A stretch of 20,454 bases of DNA from a virus. Under the pieces are notes generated by a model. The model was not told where the DNA came from and searched no databases. It was given only the letters and a program-made list of their open reading frames with translations. Location of the stretch: positions 1 to 20,454 of the IMG/VR virus record IMGVR_UViG_3300025632_001019; one strand, 5' to 3'. Both the position numbers and the translations under genes were made by a program. Positions within the stretch are counted from its first letter, which is position 1. Each line of letters starts with the position of its first letter. Positions 7,349 through 14,199 of the stretch are shown piece by piece.

Positions 7349-8766
7349 ACTTTGTATACCTCGTATCTTTCTCTTGGTTGAAACTTATCAAGTGCTGTGT
7401 TCATATGGTCCATAAATAATCCACACATAGCTCTTGCACTCATCATTGCGTCATCACCACATACAAATTCATATCCTTTGAATCCACATTCTTCTCTTTC
7501 TTCTGATGACAATTCATACCATTCTTGGATTCTGTCTGCAACTTCTATCCAATCTGCTCTATCATCAAAAATGTATGGTGTTGGTGGTGAACCTTGTAAT
7601 GAACGAGTCTTAGGCCATACTGGTTTCACCCATTCACCCCAAGTTAATTCTTCATTGTTTTCCCACTTTCTCCAATCGTGTAGTGAGTGGATATCTTTGT
7701 AGTCTTGGTAAGTAATGAATTTATCTTTTAATCTAAATCCACATTGGTCTTGTAAACCACCCGTAACATTTACAATAATTGGTGTTCCACACATTAGACT
7801 TTCACAAGTTCCTAATCCGAATCCCTCATTTGATGCAATATTAATCGTTACATCTGCTATGTTGTATAGATAATTTAGATGTTGATTGGATAGTTTTTGT
7901 GTAGAGAATATAATGTTTAAGTCTGGACACAATTCTTTAACAACTGCTGGCAAATCTGTTCCGTTTCCGTCAACTGGTTGAGTATGTAATATATAAGCAA
8001 CCTTATCTCTTTTTTCTTTTGGTAATTTATCTGCAAATTCCTTAAATGCCAGAATACTATCGGAAGTCATCTTTCTTCTGATGTTTCTATTGTTGTAGAA
8101 TAAACAAAAGTCTATTTCTTTTCCTTTGAACAATTCAGACTTCATTTTGTTCATTTCTAATCTTTCTTTTTCATTCTTAACTGGATAGAAGTATTTTTCA
8201 TTTATTCCGTGTGGAACATAAGTTGAATCCCAATCTGTTCTCTCTTTATTTTGACAAACATTTTGGACAATGTTGTGTGTTTGTTTTGATATGTTCATAA
8301 TCAAATCACAACTTTCATAGAATGGTTCGTTCCACCTCGGATAAGGTAAATCGTCCCAAATGTTATAATAAAATATAGGACATTGTTGTCTTACTTCGTG
8401 TTCCATATCATACAACCAACCCCAAAATCTTGGGTCTGTGTAGTGTAGAATAGCATCTGGCTTTTCTGTTTGGATTAATGTTCTTAATAATTCTTGACTT
8501 CCGTAACCATCAACTGGATATAGTTTTAAATAGGCGTCTTCAACACCAGTTTCTTTTCTTGTTGCTTCATTTAAATCAACTATCTTTCCTCCGTCGGGGT
8601 GTTTGATTGCTCCAGCGACTTGGACCCAATCATACTCTTTAATGGTTCCCATAACAATCTCTCTTGACATTGTTCCGACACCACTTGACATTCTTAAATC
8701 GTCTGATAGTAAAATGATTTTTTTCTTTTTCTTTTCTGTAACCTTTTTAAGTTTTGGTAAATCCAT
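7345..8766 (-). CDS. GT-B glycosyltransferase (GT4-like) with Lys-rich N-terminal tag
   Basis: This 473-residue protein starts with a basic tag, MDLPKLKKVTEKKKKK, before the first Rossmann strand IILLSDDLRMSSGVGTMSREI. That strand carries the glycine-rich loop of GT-B enzymes. In the second domain, ASNEGFGLGTCESLMCGTPII contains E314 and E322 in the EX7E arrangement, followed by a GGLQDQ loop. The segment YNIWDDLPYPRWNEPFY lies in the N-terminal acceptor-binding domain. The enzyme likely transfers a sugar from a nucleotide donor in the cytoplasm. AGAGG lies 4-5 bases before the ATG. It is the first enzyme gene after the small ribbon-helix-helix-like gene, so it probably shares that promoter. 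The acceptor could be a glycan, lipid, protein or DNA; the sequence does not decide. Confidence 0.9.
   Translation of the reverse strand: MDLPKLKKVTEKKKKKIILLSDDLRMSSGVGTMSREIVMGTIKEYDWVQVAGAIKHPDGGKIVDLNEATRKETGVEDAYLKLYPVDGYGSQELLRTLIQTEKPDAILHYTDPRFWGWLYDMEHEVRQQCPIFYYNIWDDLPYPRWNEPFYESCDLIMNISKQTHNIVQNVCQNKERTDWDSTYVPHGINEKYFYPVKNEKERLEMNKMKSELFKGKEIDFCLFYNNRNIRRKMTSDSILAFKEFADKLPKEKRDKVAYILHTQPVDGNGTDLPAVVKELCPDLNIIFSTQKLSNQHLNYLYNIADVTINIASNEGFGLGTCESLMCGTPIIVNVTGGLQDQCGFRLKDKFITYQDYKDIHSLHDWRKWENNEELTWGEWVKPVWPKTRSLQGSPPTPYIFDDRADWIEVADRIQEWYELSSEEREECGFKGYEFVCGDDAMMSARAMCGLFMDHMNTALDKFQPRERYEVYKV
8742..8760. repeat. Short direct repeat coding for LPKLKK, copy 2
   Basis: This is the second copy of the repeat at 6035-6052, differing at about one base over 18. 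It encodes LPKLKK at residues 3-8 of the GT-B enzyme that starts at 8766. Codon-level likeness favours duplication or recombination, though simple Lys-rich coding in AT-rich DNA could also give it. Confidence 0.45.
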
Positions 8767-8783
8767 AGAACCTCTTTCTTATA

Positions 8784-8978
8784 TTAATATTTAGAACCAC
8801 TTTCCTCTAAGTTGTCGTAGTCCATAACTTTTTTTGCAAACTCTTCATCATAAACAAATAAATCTAAACTACGATTTACTAATTTCTGTAATGAAAAGTC
8901 ATCTCTTATTGACTTCTCTCTGAACTTCTTGTAGAGTTCGTCAATGACTTTTACTGATGTTAATTTTTCTTCTTTCAT
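8784..8978 (-). CDS. Small ribbon-helix-helix-like DNA-binding protein (putative regulator)
   Basis: This 64-residue protein fits the Arc/CopG ribbon-helix-helix shape. A short strand (LTSVKV) is followed by a first helix (DELYKKFREKSIRD), a turn (DFS) and a second helix (LQKLVNRSLDLFV), with an acidic tail. In that family, dimers bind palindromic operators through the strand and often repress their own promoter. An AGAGGA ribosome binding site lies 4-5 bases before the ATG. The gene follows a 43-base AT-rich gap holding a near-palindrome and is followed after 17 bases by the glycosyltransferase genes. A role as repressor or switch of the glycan operon is therefore plausible. The fold call is from pattern only; an unrelated small helical protein is possible. 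Confidence 0.6.
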   Translation of the reverse strand: MKEEKLTSVKVIDELYKKFREKSIRDDFSLQKLVNRSLDLFVYDEEFAKKVMDYDNLEESGSKY

Positions 8979-9021
8979 AATTCCTCTAATATATACATAT
9001 ATATACTAATAAATAGTTAGT
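8979..9021 (-). promoter_or_regulatory. Putative promoter/operator gap ahead of the glycan operon
   Basis: This is one of only two gaps over 40 bases in the window. On the minus strand it is almost pure A/T, with TATATAT-type runs able to act as a -10 element, then AGAGGAATT leading into the ATG. At 8988-9007 there is a 20-base near-palindrome: arms AGTATATA and TATATATT, one mismatch, around TATG. A TTAG flanks it on each side. It may be the operator of the small DNA-binding protein encoded next. I cannot define a -35 box, and AT-rich DNA makes such palindromes easily. Confidence 0.35.
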
Positions 9022-9423
9022 TTAACCTAAAATAACGAATTTTTTATTTATTTTTTTACAATATTCTAATGCTGATTTTGTTCCGTTGGTAATGATATCA
9101 TCTTTGATAAATGCTACCACTTTATCTGAATACTTTACTAAATCTTTATTTCGTTTGTGGTAATAACCTACATTATATGGTTTACCATAATTGAATGCTT
9201 CTAAAACACAATGAATATTGTGCGTTTCGTGTTGTGGTGGAAACTCTGAATAATCTAATCCAAATTCTAATGCAAATCTCTTGGCATATTTATCTGCTCC
9301 GTCTTTGGCACCACCACTAACAATCTGTATATCTTTATGTTCCATTTTTAATCTAAACATAAAGTTCTGAATGTTTTTTTTGTTGGTGTAGTTTCTACTA
9401 CCTATGATTGCTATTTTCATCAT
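9022..9423 (-). CDS. SLOG-superfamily, YspA/DUF2493-like protein
   Basis: This 133-residue protein matches the DUF2493/YspA-like branch of the SLOG superfamily, a Rossmann-like fold that binds nucleotide-derived ligands. The marks in order are IIGSRNYTN (6-14), a strand then VSGGAKDGADKYAKRFA (35-51), HKRNKDLVKYSDKVVAF (89-105), and NGTKSALEYC (113-122). The GSR and SGGA-x-GAD loops form the ligand site. I placed the start at the paired ATG codons at 9423/9420; a TTG at 9474 would add 17 residues lying over the upstream gene. Overlap with the upstream gene is about 26 bases. In phages such proteins are common but poorly understood; nucleotide or NAD-derivative binding is inferred from family. 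Confidence 0.82.
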   Translation of the reverse strand: MMKIAIIGSRNYTNKKNIQNFMFRLKMEHKDIQIVSGGAKDGADKYAKRFALEFGLDYSEFPPQHETHNIHCVLEAFNYGKPYNVGYYHKRNKDLVKYSDKVVAFIKDDIITNGTKSALEYCKKINKKFVILG

Positions 9424-9892
9424 CGTTTCTCTTTTGTTTTCTTTTAAGTATAGTTGAGTTATCACGAGTGACAAATAAGTATTTTTTATGGAAATCTTTT
9501 ATACCCTCTAAAATACCTGTTTTTGGGTCTTGGTAAAGACACGCAAATCTATAATATTGCATAAATGGTATCTTTAGTTTTTCCTTTAACTTTTCATCTA
9601 AGTCATCTGGTCTAATGTCATACCAAATAAAATGATTTCCATCATCAAATGGTTCTGGGTGAAGACTTAATTTAGTTCCATACTCGCCCGTTGATTTCCA
9701 ATAACTTATAAAATCTTTTAATACACTTAAGTCGACTGCCTCATACTCTCTATCATACCAGAAGTATAATGGAAAATTTACACCTTGCATTTCTGAAGAT
9801 TGTTTTACTTTCATCAGTTCTTGGAATACTTCCTGTTCGAAGTCTGTTGCTAAAAAGTCCGTTACTTTAATTCTTAAACTTGGTTCTATCAT
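9398..9892 (-). CDS. Hypothetical protein (unknown function)
   Basis: I recognise no family for this 164-residue protein. It looks soluble, with a mixed alpha/beta middle rich in aromatic residues (PLYFWYDREYEAVDL, HFIWYDIRPDDLDEKL) and a strongly charged, probably disordered C-terminus (KRKQKRNDDENSNHR). That charged end is the stretch that overlaps the next gene's start. There is no signal peptide or membrane helix. Its ATG overlaps the nuclease stop by 4 bases, so it is tightly coupled to that nuclease and may work with it. This is an inference from spacing only. Confidence 0.7.
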   Translation of the reverse strand: MIEPSLRIKVTDFLATDFEQEVFQELMKVKQSSEMQGVNFPLYFWYDREYEAVDLSVLKDFISYWKSTGEYGTKLSLHPEPFDDGNHFIWYDIRPDDLDEKLKEKLKIPFMQYYRFACLYQDPKTGILEGIKDFHKKYLFVTRDNSTILKRKQKRNDDENSNHR

Positions 9893-10755
9893 TTTTTGTT
9901 CCTATCACATAAGTCTGATTTATCTTTGAACTCACAATACTTACAATTCTTTGCTGAAGCCATTTTCACATATTCTTTGTTGATAACTTTACCTTTGTCA
10001 TCATAACAATCATCTATGAACTCTTGTAACCTTGCCATAACTCTATTGACACTTGGTTTTCCACTTGCTGGTGAAAACGACTGAAGTCTTTTTTGTGGAT
10101 ACATCATATTTTCATATAGTCTTCTTTTCAGAATAAAGTATTCCACATCAATCTTGTCTTCTGATATCTCTAATTGTTTAGACATAAAGTGTTTATACAA
10201 CAACAACTGATTGGTTTTGTTCTTGTCGGCTTTCATATATTTATTCCAACCCATTGTAGAAGTCTTGATATCAATAATTTTCATACGACCAGTTTTCTTG
10301 TCGTGTAGAACAACATCCATAAAACCAACAAATCTCATATCTTGTGGTAATTCGAAGTTAAGGTTCATCTCGATACCGACTAATTCAGTATCTTTCTTTT
10401 TGAAATGACTACCTTTTCGTTTCTTAAATTCTTCAATGATATCCAACCCGTCTTTGTAGAACTCTGCCATTTCCTCTTTGGTAACTTCAAAGTTATCTTT
10501 ATGTCGTTCTGATGATTGTTTGTAGTTTTCTTTCATACGATACAATAGAATATCATCTAATGGTAAAGCATCTGCTTCTTTGATTGTTCGTTCATAATAA
10601 CAAACTAAATATGCTTGAATAGTTTCGTGTAGTGCCGAACCGAATATTGTAAAAATATTACCTGTAAATGTTCCAACTTTATCTACATAATTGAGTTTCC
10701 ACATTTGTGGACACTTATCCCATTGTGAAAATTGACTATAACTTATTTTGCCCAT
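9889..10755 (-). CDS. PD-(D/E)XK nuclease with four-cysteine (Fe-S type) cluster
   Basis: The 288-residue protein resembles the RecB/Cas4/AddB-type nuclease family. An N-terminal C15 in SQFSQWDKCPQMWKLNY comes first, then G39-x3-H43 in FGSALHETIQAY. The metal site follows: D147 in RFVGFMDVVL, D162-I-K164 in MKIIDIKTS, and Q183-x3-Y187 in TNQLLLYKHF. At the end are C271, C274 and C283 (CKYC...C). One early and three late cysteines around the nuclease core is the arrangement that holds a [4Fe-4S] cluster in AddB and Cas4. It probably cuts or trims DNA ends during phage replication, recombination or host DNA breakdown. The ATG at 10755 overlaps the upstream gene by 13 bases. No Cas1/Cas2 or helicase partner is adjacent, so it stands alone here. 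Confidence 0.88.
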   Translation of the reverse strand: MGKISYSQFSQWDKCPQMWKLNYVDKVGTFTGNIFTIFGSALHETIQAYLVCYYERTIKEADALPLDDILLYRMKENYKQSSERHKDNFEVTKEEMAEFYKDGLDIIEEFKKRKGSHFKKKDTELVGIEMNLNFELPQDMRFVGFMDVVLHDKKTGRMKIIDIKTSTMGWNKYMKADKNKTNQLLLYKHFMSKQLEISEDKIDVEYFILKRRLYENMMYPQKRLQSFSPASGKPSVNRVMARLQEFIDDCYDDKGKVINKEYVKMASAKNCKYCEFKDKSDLCDRNKK

Positions 10756-11141
10756 TTGCCTCTTGCTACGACTTGTGCCATAACCCCATAATTTGATACA
10801 TCTGAAAAACTATCAGTTACGGGTTCACCCTCAACTGAATTTGTTCCATTTCTCATCAATAATGTTTTCATTCTTTCTATCTTGTCGTTCATTCTAAACC
10901 AAATACCCAACAATGATAACTTAATATCTTCTGGTGTTTTTAGAATAGTTCCTACTGCAATATTTTGTGGACCATAATCATATTGTTTTCTACAAAACAA
11001 TTCATATTGGTCTTGTTGAATCTTTTTAAATTCTGATGTCATTTCAGGATAAGTTTTTTCCATATACCCAACGACATCTGTTGGTTCTCTTTCAAAATCA
11101 AGAGCCGAATCTGGTAATCCCTTTGGTGTGTCTTTAATCAT
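10743..11141 (-). CDS. Nmad1/DUF1599-like protein
   Basis: This 132-residue protein resembles the DUF1599 family, also named nucleotide modification associated domain 1. The signs are KQYDYGPQN (52-60), the all-helical core with FRMNDKIERMKTLL (82-95), and the acidic VEGEPVTDSFSDVSNYGVMA stretch (103-122). The spacing of acidic residues recalls metal-binding all-alpha nucleotide pyrophosphatases. The family is frequent in phages and has been linked by gene neighbourhood to base modification, but an enzymatic activity is not something I can assert. The gene shares one base with the stop of the clamp-loader small subunit (TAATG), so the two are translationally coupled. The family call is from motif likeness. 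Confidence 0.72.
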   Translation of the reverse strand: MIKDTPKGLPDSALDFEREPTDVVGYMEKTYPEMTSEFKKIQQDQYELFCRKQYDYGPQNIAVGTILKTPEDIKLSLLGIWFRMNDKIERMKTLLMRNGTNSVEGEPVTDSFSDVSNYGVMAQVVARGKWAK

Positions 11142-11572
11142 TATTTACTCCATATTTTTTTTAGTTGCTTTTCGTCTACACCATACTTTGATATAATCGA
11201 ATATACGACATCTTTACCCATAATGTCAAGCGTTTTCTCAATATTTTGTGAACTTTCTTCAAAGTGTTGACATAATATATCCATAGCCCACTTTTCTATC
11301 TTGGATTTCTTTTTAGATTTAGTATATCGTAAGTATGTATTTCCTCTCGGAAGTAGATTTGTATAGAATTGATAAATTGTTTTTGGTTTCAATTCCCAAT
11401 ATTGTTGTATTTCATTTACAACTTCTATCCACTCGGCTTTCATTGATAAGAATCTGTGAACCATATAATTGTTCCAACTTTTCTTATCTGCGTCTGTAAT
11501 GTTGTCCCAATACAATTGGTTCTGAACATTAGTAATTTGTTTTATGTGGTCAAATAGTGTTTTTGTTTTCAT
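11141..11572 (-). CDS. 62: Clamp-loader small subunit, T4 gp62-like
   Basis: The 143-residue protein has the plan of the divergent gp62 small subunit in marine T4-like phages. It has an N-terminal helix, then MVHRFLSM, an aromatic-rich helix (IYQFYTNLLPRGNTYLRYTK) with the typical L-P-x-G turn before basic residues, and a C-terminal part with repeated small helices ending KYGVDEKQLKKIWSK. In T4, gp62 joins four gp44 subunits to load the gp45 sliding clamp for DNA polymerase. A gp44 gene is present at the right edge, which supports the call, but about 8 kb of other genes lie between, unlike T4 where they are adjacent. AAAGG about 10 bases before the ATG is a modest ribosome binding site. Primary sequence likeness to T4 gp62 is low, so confidence is moderate. 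Confidence 0.68.
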   Translation of the reverse strand: MKTKTLFDHIKQITNVQNQLYWDNITDADKKSWNNYMVHRFLSMKAEWIEVVNEIQQYWELKPKTIYQFYTNLLPRGNTYLRYTKSKKKSKIEKWAMDILCQHFEESSQNIEKTLDIMGKDVVYSIISKYGVDEKQLKKIWSK

Positions 11573-11632
11573 AGTGAATAACCTTTTAGATATAAATAAG
11601 TATCTTGTATTAATCTGAAAATGTAATTTTTT
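11573..11632 (-). promoter_or_regulatory. 60-base gap, possible promoter for the gp62 group
   Basis: This is the longest gap in the window. Read on the minus strand, it is AT-rich and ends in AAAAGGTTATTCACT before the ATG of the gp62-like gene. TTATTTATAT about 30 bases before the ATG could serve as a -10-like element. I see no hairpin with a U-run that would end transcription of the radical-SAM gene. The plus strand contains TATAAATA (11591-11598), the T4 late promoter word, but it points away from every gene here. A promoter is suggested mainly by gap size at a module border. Confidence 0.25.
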
Positions 11633-13633
11633 TTAATATTGATTTGTCATTTCTGTTCTTGGAAATGATACTTTATATTTATCATATCTCTGTGAATCTA
11701 TATAATTTAAATCTTTTGATTTTAACTTGTAACCCTTTTCATTGAAATTGCCAGATTGAGAAAATGTATCTTTATAATTTAAATCATCTGACTCCAAAGA
11801 TTGATGAATTTCCAATCTATAATTATTATCATATGACTTACAATGAACTTTGTATTTGAATTGTGTATTTTCTAAAAGTTGTGGAATAAAGTTTTCCGTA
11901 AACTCAAAGTCTATTATGAAGTTTCCTTTAATTTTGTATAGTGCCCAAATCCAAACCTTTATATCATCTATGATTGATTGTTTTATGCTTTTTTCTTTAT
12001 CTTCAACTGAATCCATTTCCTTTTGCTTGTTTGCAAACTTTAAATAAGAGGTGTTGTAATCAATATTAGTAATATCCTTTTCATTATCATCAAATACCAT
12101 TTTGTTTAGTTTTATGTTATTATCAATATCTTGCATTGTAGTATTTTGAACATCTAATATATCTAACATCAAGTGTGTTAAATGTCCTCTAATATTACGA
12201 TTTAGTACATTGTTCTTGTAATCATTACTTACCCAATCCCCTACGAACCTATCATCTGAAATAGAATAGTGTGATTTGTGAACACTCATAGGTGTTCCCT
12301 CGTGAACTTCTACTGGGACCATCATCTTTACCCTACTGACAAACCTCTTATGTTCACCTTCACTTTCAGATTTATTATCAAAGTAGTTTCTTGTATCGTA
12401 TAAAAAGATTAGGTTTTGTAAGAAGTCCATAGAATTTTCTCTTGCGTATGCTGGTATCCAATTTGCAGCCAATTTTACTCCATTATTATGTGAGTGTTTT
12501 AATACATCTTTAATTATGTCTGGTGTTTGTCCCTTTTCCATTAATCCTAATATTTTTGGTATACCATTTTCTACTCCGACCTCTAACCAATTCATTCCAC
12601 TACTCTTTGCTCTTTTCATCAAATCATCATTCATTTTTGTAGAAGTTCTACCATAACCACCCCAATTAATTTTGAATGGAAGTTCATTTAATAGGTCAAT
12701 CAGTTCCTCAAATTGTTTCATTGAACCATTAATTAACGAATCAACAAACCAAAAGTCTGTATATCCGTATTCATTATAAAGTTTTACAATATCATCTCTA
12801 ACTTTCTTGGCTGATTTGTATCGATATAATCTTGTTTCACTACAAAATGTGCATTTAAAAGTGCAACCTCTCGCAGTCTGAATTGGTAACATAAAATATT
12901 CTTCACTATTTATCTGTTCATATAGTTTTAAAGTTTCTTTATCCCAAGTTGGAACTTCTAAATTGTTCATATTTACCAATTGCATTGGTCTTCCACCATA
13001 TACTGGGTTTCTTCCACTCCTTCCTTTTGGTAGGACTGATGCGAAACTTGGCTTCATTTTATCCCAAGTCCAAATACCCGTAACACCATTGTAGTTTTTA
13101 TTTGAACTATATTGATTTATTAAATCTTTTATTATGACCTCACCCTCATTTAATCCACAACCCACATCTACAAACTCTCTATACATTTCTACATCATCTT
13201 TTGTACTGACCAGACCACCAGATTTAGCATACCAACAATATGGTCCACCATACCAAATCTGAATATTTGGGTTTTTCTGTTTTAATTTTCTTGCGATGTA
13301 ATCTGTGGTAGTAATGTTAGAACTATAAGTTGTGAAACAAACAATATCAAACTTTGACATTTTATCAATCCAAACATTCCAAAATTTATCAAATCGTTTT
13401 GTGATATCCACAAAGTTTGCTTGAAATACTTTTCCGTCATATATTGGACTTTCTTTATTGGACAATCTCCAATATTTATGTCGTTCATCACCAACATAAA
13501 TTGCTGTCAATAAATTTAAATCTATTTGTTCTACTGAGTGGCCTTGACTTTCTAAGACCTGAGATAAACTACCAAGAGCGAATGATGGTGTTGTCAATGA
13601 CCATTGTGGGCATAAACATAATGCTATTTTCAT
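11633..13633 (-). CDS. Radical SAM enzyme with N-terminal B12-binding-like domain
   Basis: This 666-residue protein opens with a Rossmann-like domain (1-170: MKIALCLCPQWSLTTPSFALGSL, GHSVEQIDLN, DIVCFTTYSSN, IWYGGPYCW). This is the layout of the cobalamin-binding domain of B12-dependent radical-SAM enzymes. The radical-SAM core follows with C257-x3-C261-x2-C264 (ARGCTFKCTFCSETRLYRY), then WFVDSLING, GGYGRTST and WLEVGVENG, matching the barrel strands. The DxHxxG cobalamin motif is not seen, so B12 may be bound base-off or not at all. The last 170 residues are charged and unfamiliar. I chose the ATG at 13633, which overlaps the upstream stop by 4 bases and has GGGAG upstream, over TTG at 13657. 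The substrate is unknown; methylation or rearrangement of an unreactive carbon is typical for the family. Confidence 0.88.
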   Translation of the reverse strand: MKIALCLCPQWSLTTPSFALGSLSQVLESQGHSVEQIDLNLLTAIYVGDERHKYWRLSNKESPIYDGKVFQANFVDITKRFDKFWNVWIDKMSKFDIVCFTTYSSNITTTDYIARKLKQKNPNIQIWYGGPYCWYAKSGGLVSTKDDVEMYREFVDVGCGLNEGEVIIKDLINQYSSNKNYNGVTGIWTWDKMKPSFASVLPKGRSGRNPVYGGRPMQLVNMNNLEVPTWDKETLKLYEQINSEEYFMLPIQTARGCTFKCTFCSETRLYRYKSAKKVRDDIVKLYNEYGYTDFWFVDSLINGSMKQFEELIDLLNELPFKINWGGYGRTSTKMNDDLMKRAKSSGMNWLEVGVENGIPKILGLMEKGQTPDIIKDVLKHSHNNGVKLAANWIPAYARENSMDFLQNLIFLYDTRNYFDNKSESEGEHKRFVSRVKMMVPVEVHEGTPMSVHKSHYSISDDRFVGDWVSNDYKNNVLNRNIRGHLTHLMLDILDVQNTTMQDIDNNIKLNKMVFDDNEKDITNIDYNTSYLKFANKQKEMDSVEDKEKSIKQSIIDDIKVWIWALYKIKGNFIIDFEFTENFIPQLLENTQFKYKVHCKSYDNNYRLEIHQSLESDDLNYKDTFSQSGNFNEKGYKLKSKDLNYIDSQRYDKYKVSFPRTEMTNQY

Positions 13634-14199
13634 ACAAAGCAGTCTCCCAACATCCAAGTTATCAATGAATATCTTCTACCTTTTGTGACTGATGTAACTC
13701 TATGTGATAAGAATGCAGGAAAGATTGTAATACTTCCTCGTGTTCTTGGTGCGGTGTAATTATTTTTACCTGATTTGTCTGTGATACCGAACTCTAAGTC
13801 TCCACCCTCATATTTTGTTTCATCTGATAATTGAATAATGGCAGTTAGCTTTCTTGTGGAAGTTTCTTTTGCTCCACAATCAGTATGCCATTTGTATTTA
13901 CCACCATTTTCATATCGTAGTATTTTTACCTTTTCCATTTCTTGTATATTGTATTTCCAAATAGATTGATTAGATAATTCAAATACCATTTTTAGTTTGT
14001 TATTGAGTTTCTCATTATTGATTGTAACTTCTTTGTTATCACGAACTTCTTTGTTCAGAATGTTCTCATCGTAATTACCTGCGAGTTCTGATTCAGTTGG
14101 TTCACCTGTTTCTAAGTATCTCATCAACTTCTGACATTGACTTAATGATAGAAAGTCTTTTCTGTGAACTACAAATTTAAATGTATCGTTAGTAATCAT
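13630..14199 (-). CDS. 2-oxoglutarate/Fe(II)-dependent oxygenase (third paralogue)
   Basis: This 189-residue protein is a prolyl-4-hydroxylase-like dioxygenase. Iron ligands are H105 and D107 in KYKWHTDCG and H166 in FPAFLSHRVT. R176 in VTKGRRYSLI is placed to bind the 2-oxoglutarate carboxylate. Between them the YEGGDLEFG strand is typical of the P4H/PKHD group. The enzyme should hydroxylate or otherwise oxidise a side chain, base or sugar carbon. It is most like the first paralogue in the set (HTDF, LTLFPAFLCHNVTPVTKGKRY), and all three end in G-D-x-F. AAGGAG lies 10 bases before the ATG. It overlaps the sulfotransferase-like gene by 11 bases and the radical-SAM gene by 4. The oxidised substrate cannot be told. 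Confidence 0.92.
   Translation of the reverse strand: MITNDTFKFVVHRKDFLSLSQCQKLMRYLETGEPTESELAGNYDENILNKEVRDNKEVTINNEKLNNKLKMVFELSNQSIWKYNIQEMEKVKILRYENGGKYKWHTDCGAKETSTRKLTAIIQLSDETKYEGGDLEFGITDKSGKNNYTAPRTRGSITIFPAFLSHRVTSVTKGRRYSLITWMLGDCFV

Noticed and set aside
8784-9021. A toxin-antitoxin pair made of the ribbon-helix-helix protein and a neighbour
   Set aside because: No small toxin-like gene is adjacent; the next genes are a SLOG protein and a full-size glycosyltransferase.
9889-10755. Cas4 of a phage CRISPR system
   Set aside because: The nuclease and cysteine pattern fits Cas4, but no Cas1, Cas2 or repeat array is present, and AddB/RecB-like phage nucleases share the same pattern.
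11591-11598. Exact TATAAATA, the T4 late promoter word, on the plus strand in a gap; also at 17378-17385
   Set aside because: No gene lies on the plus strand, and in DNA this AT-rich several such words are expected by chance in 20 kb. Antisense late transcripts are possible but unsupported.
11573-11632. Transcription terminator after the radical-SAM gene
   Set aside because: I could not find a GC-bearing stem followed by a T-run on the minus strand; the A/T runs are not arranged as a terminator.
13282-13497. A 71-codon minus-strand frame inside the radical-SAM gene
   Set aside because: It is wholly contained in another frame of a clearly coding gene and shows no motif or ribosome binding site.
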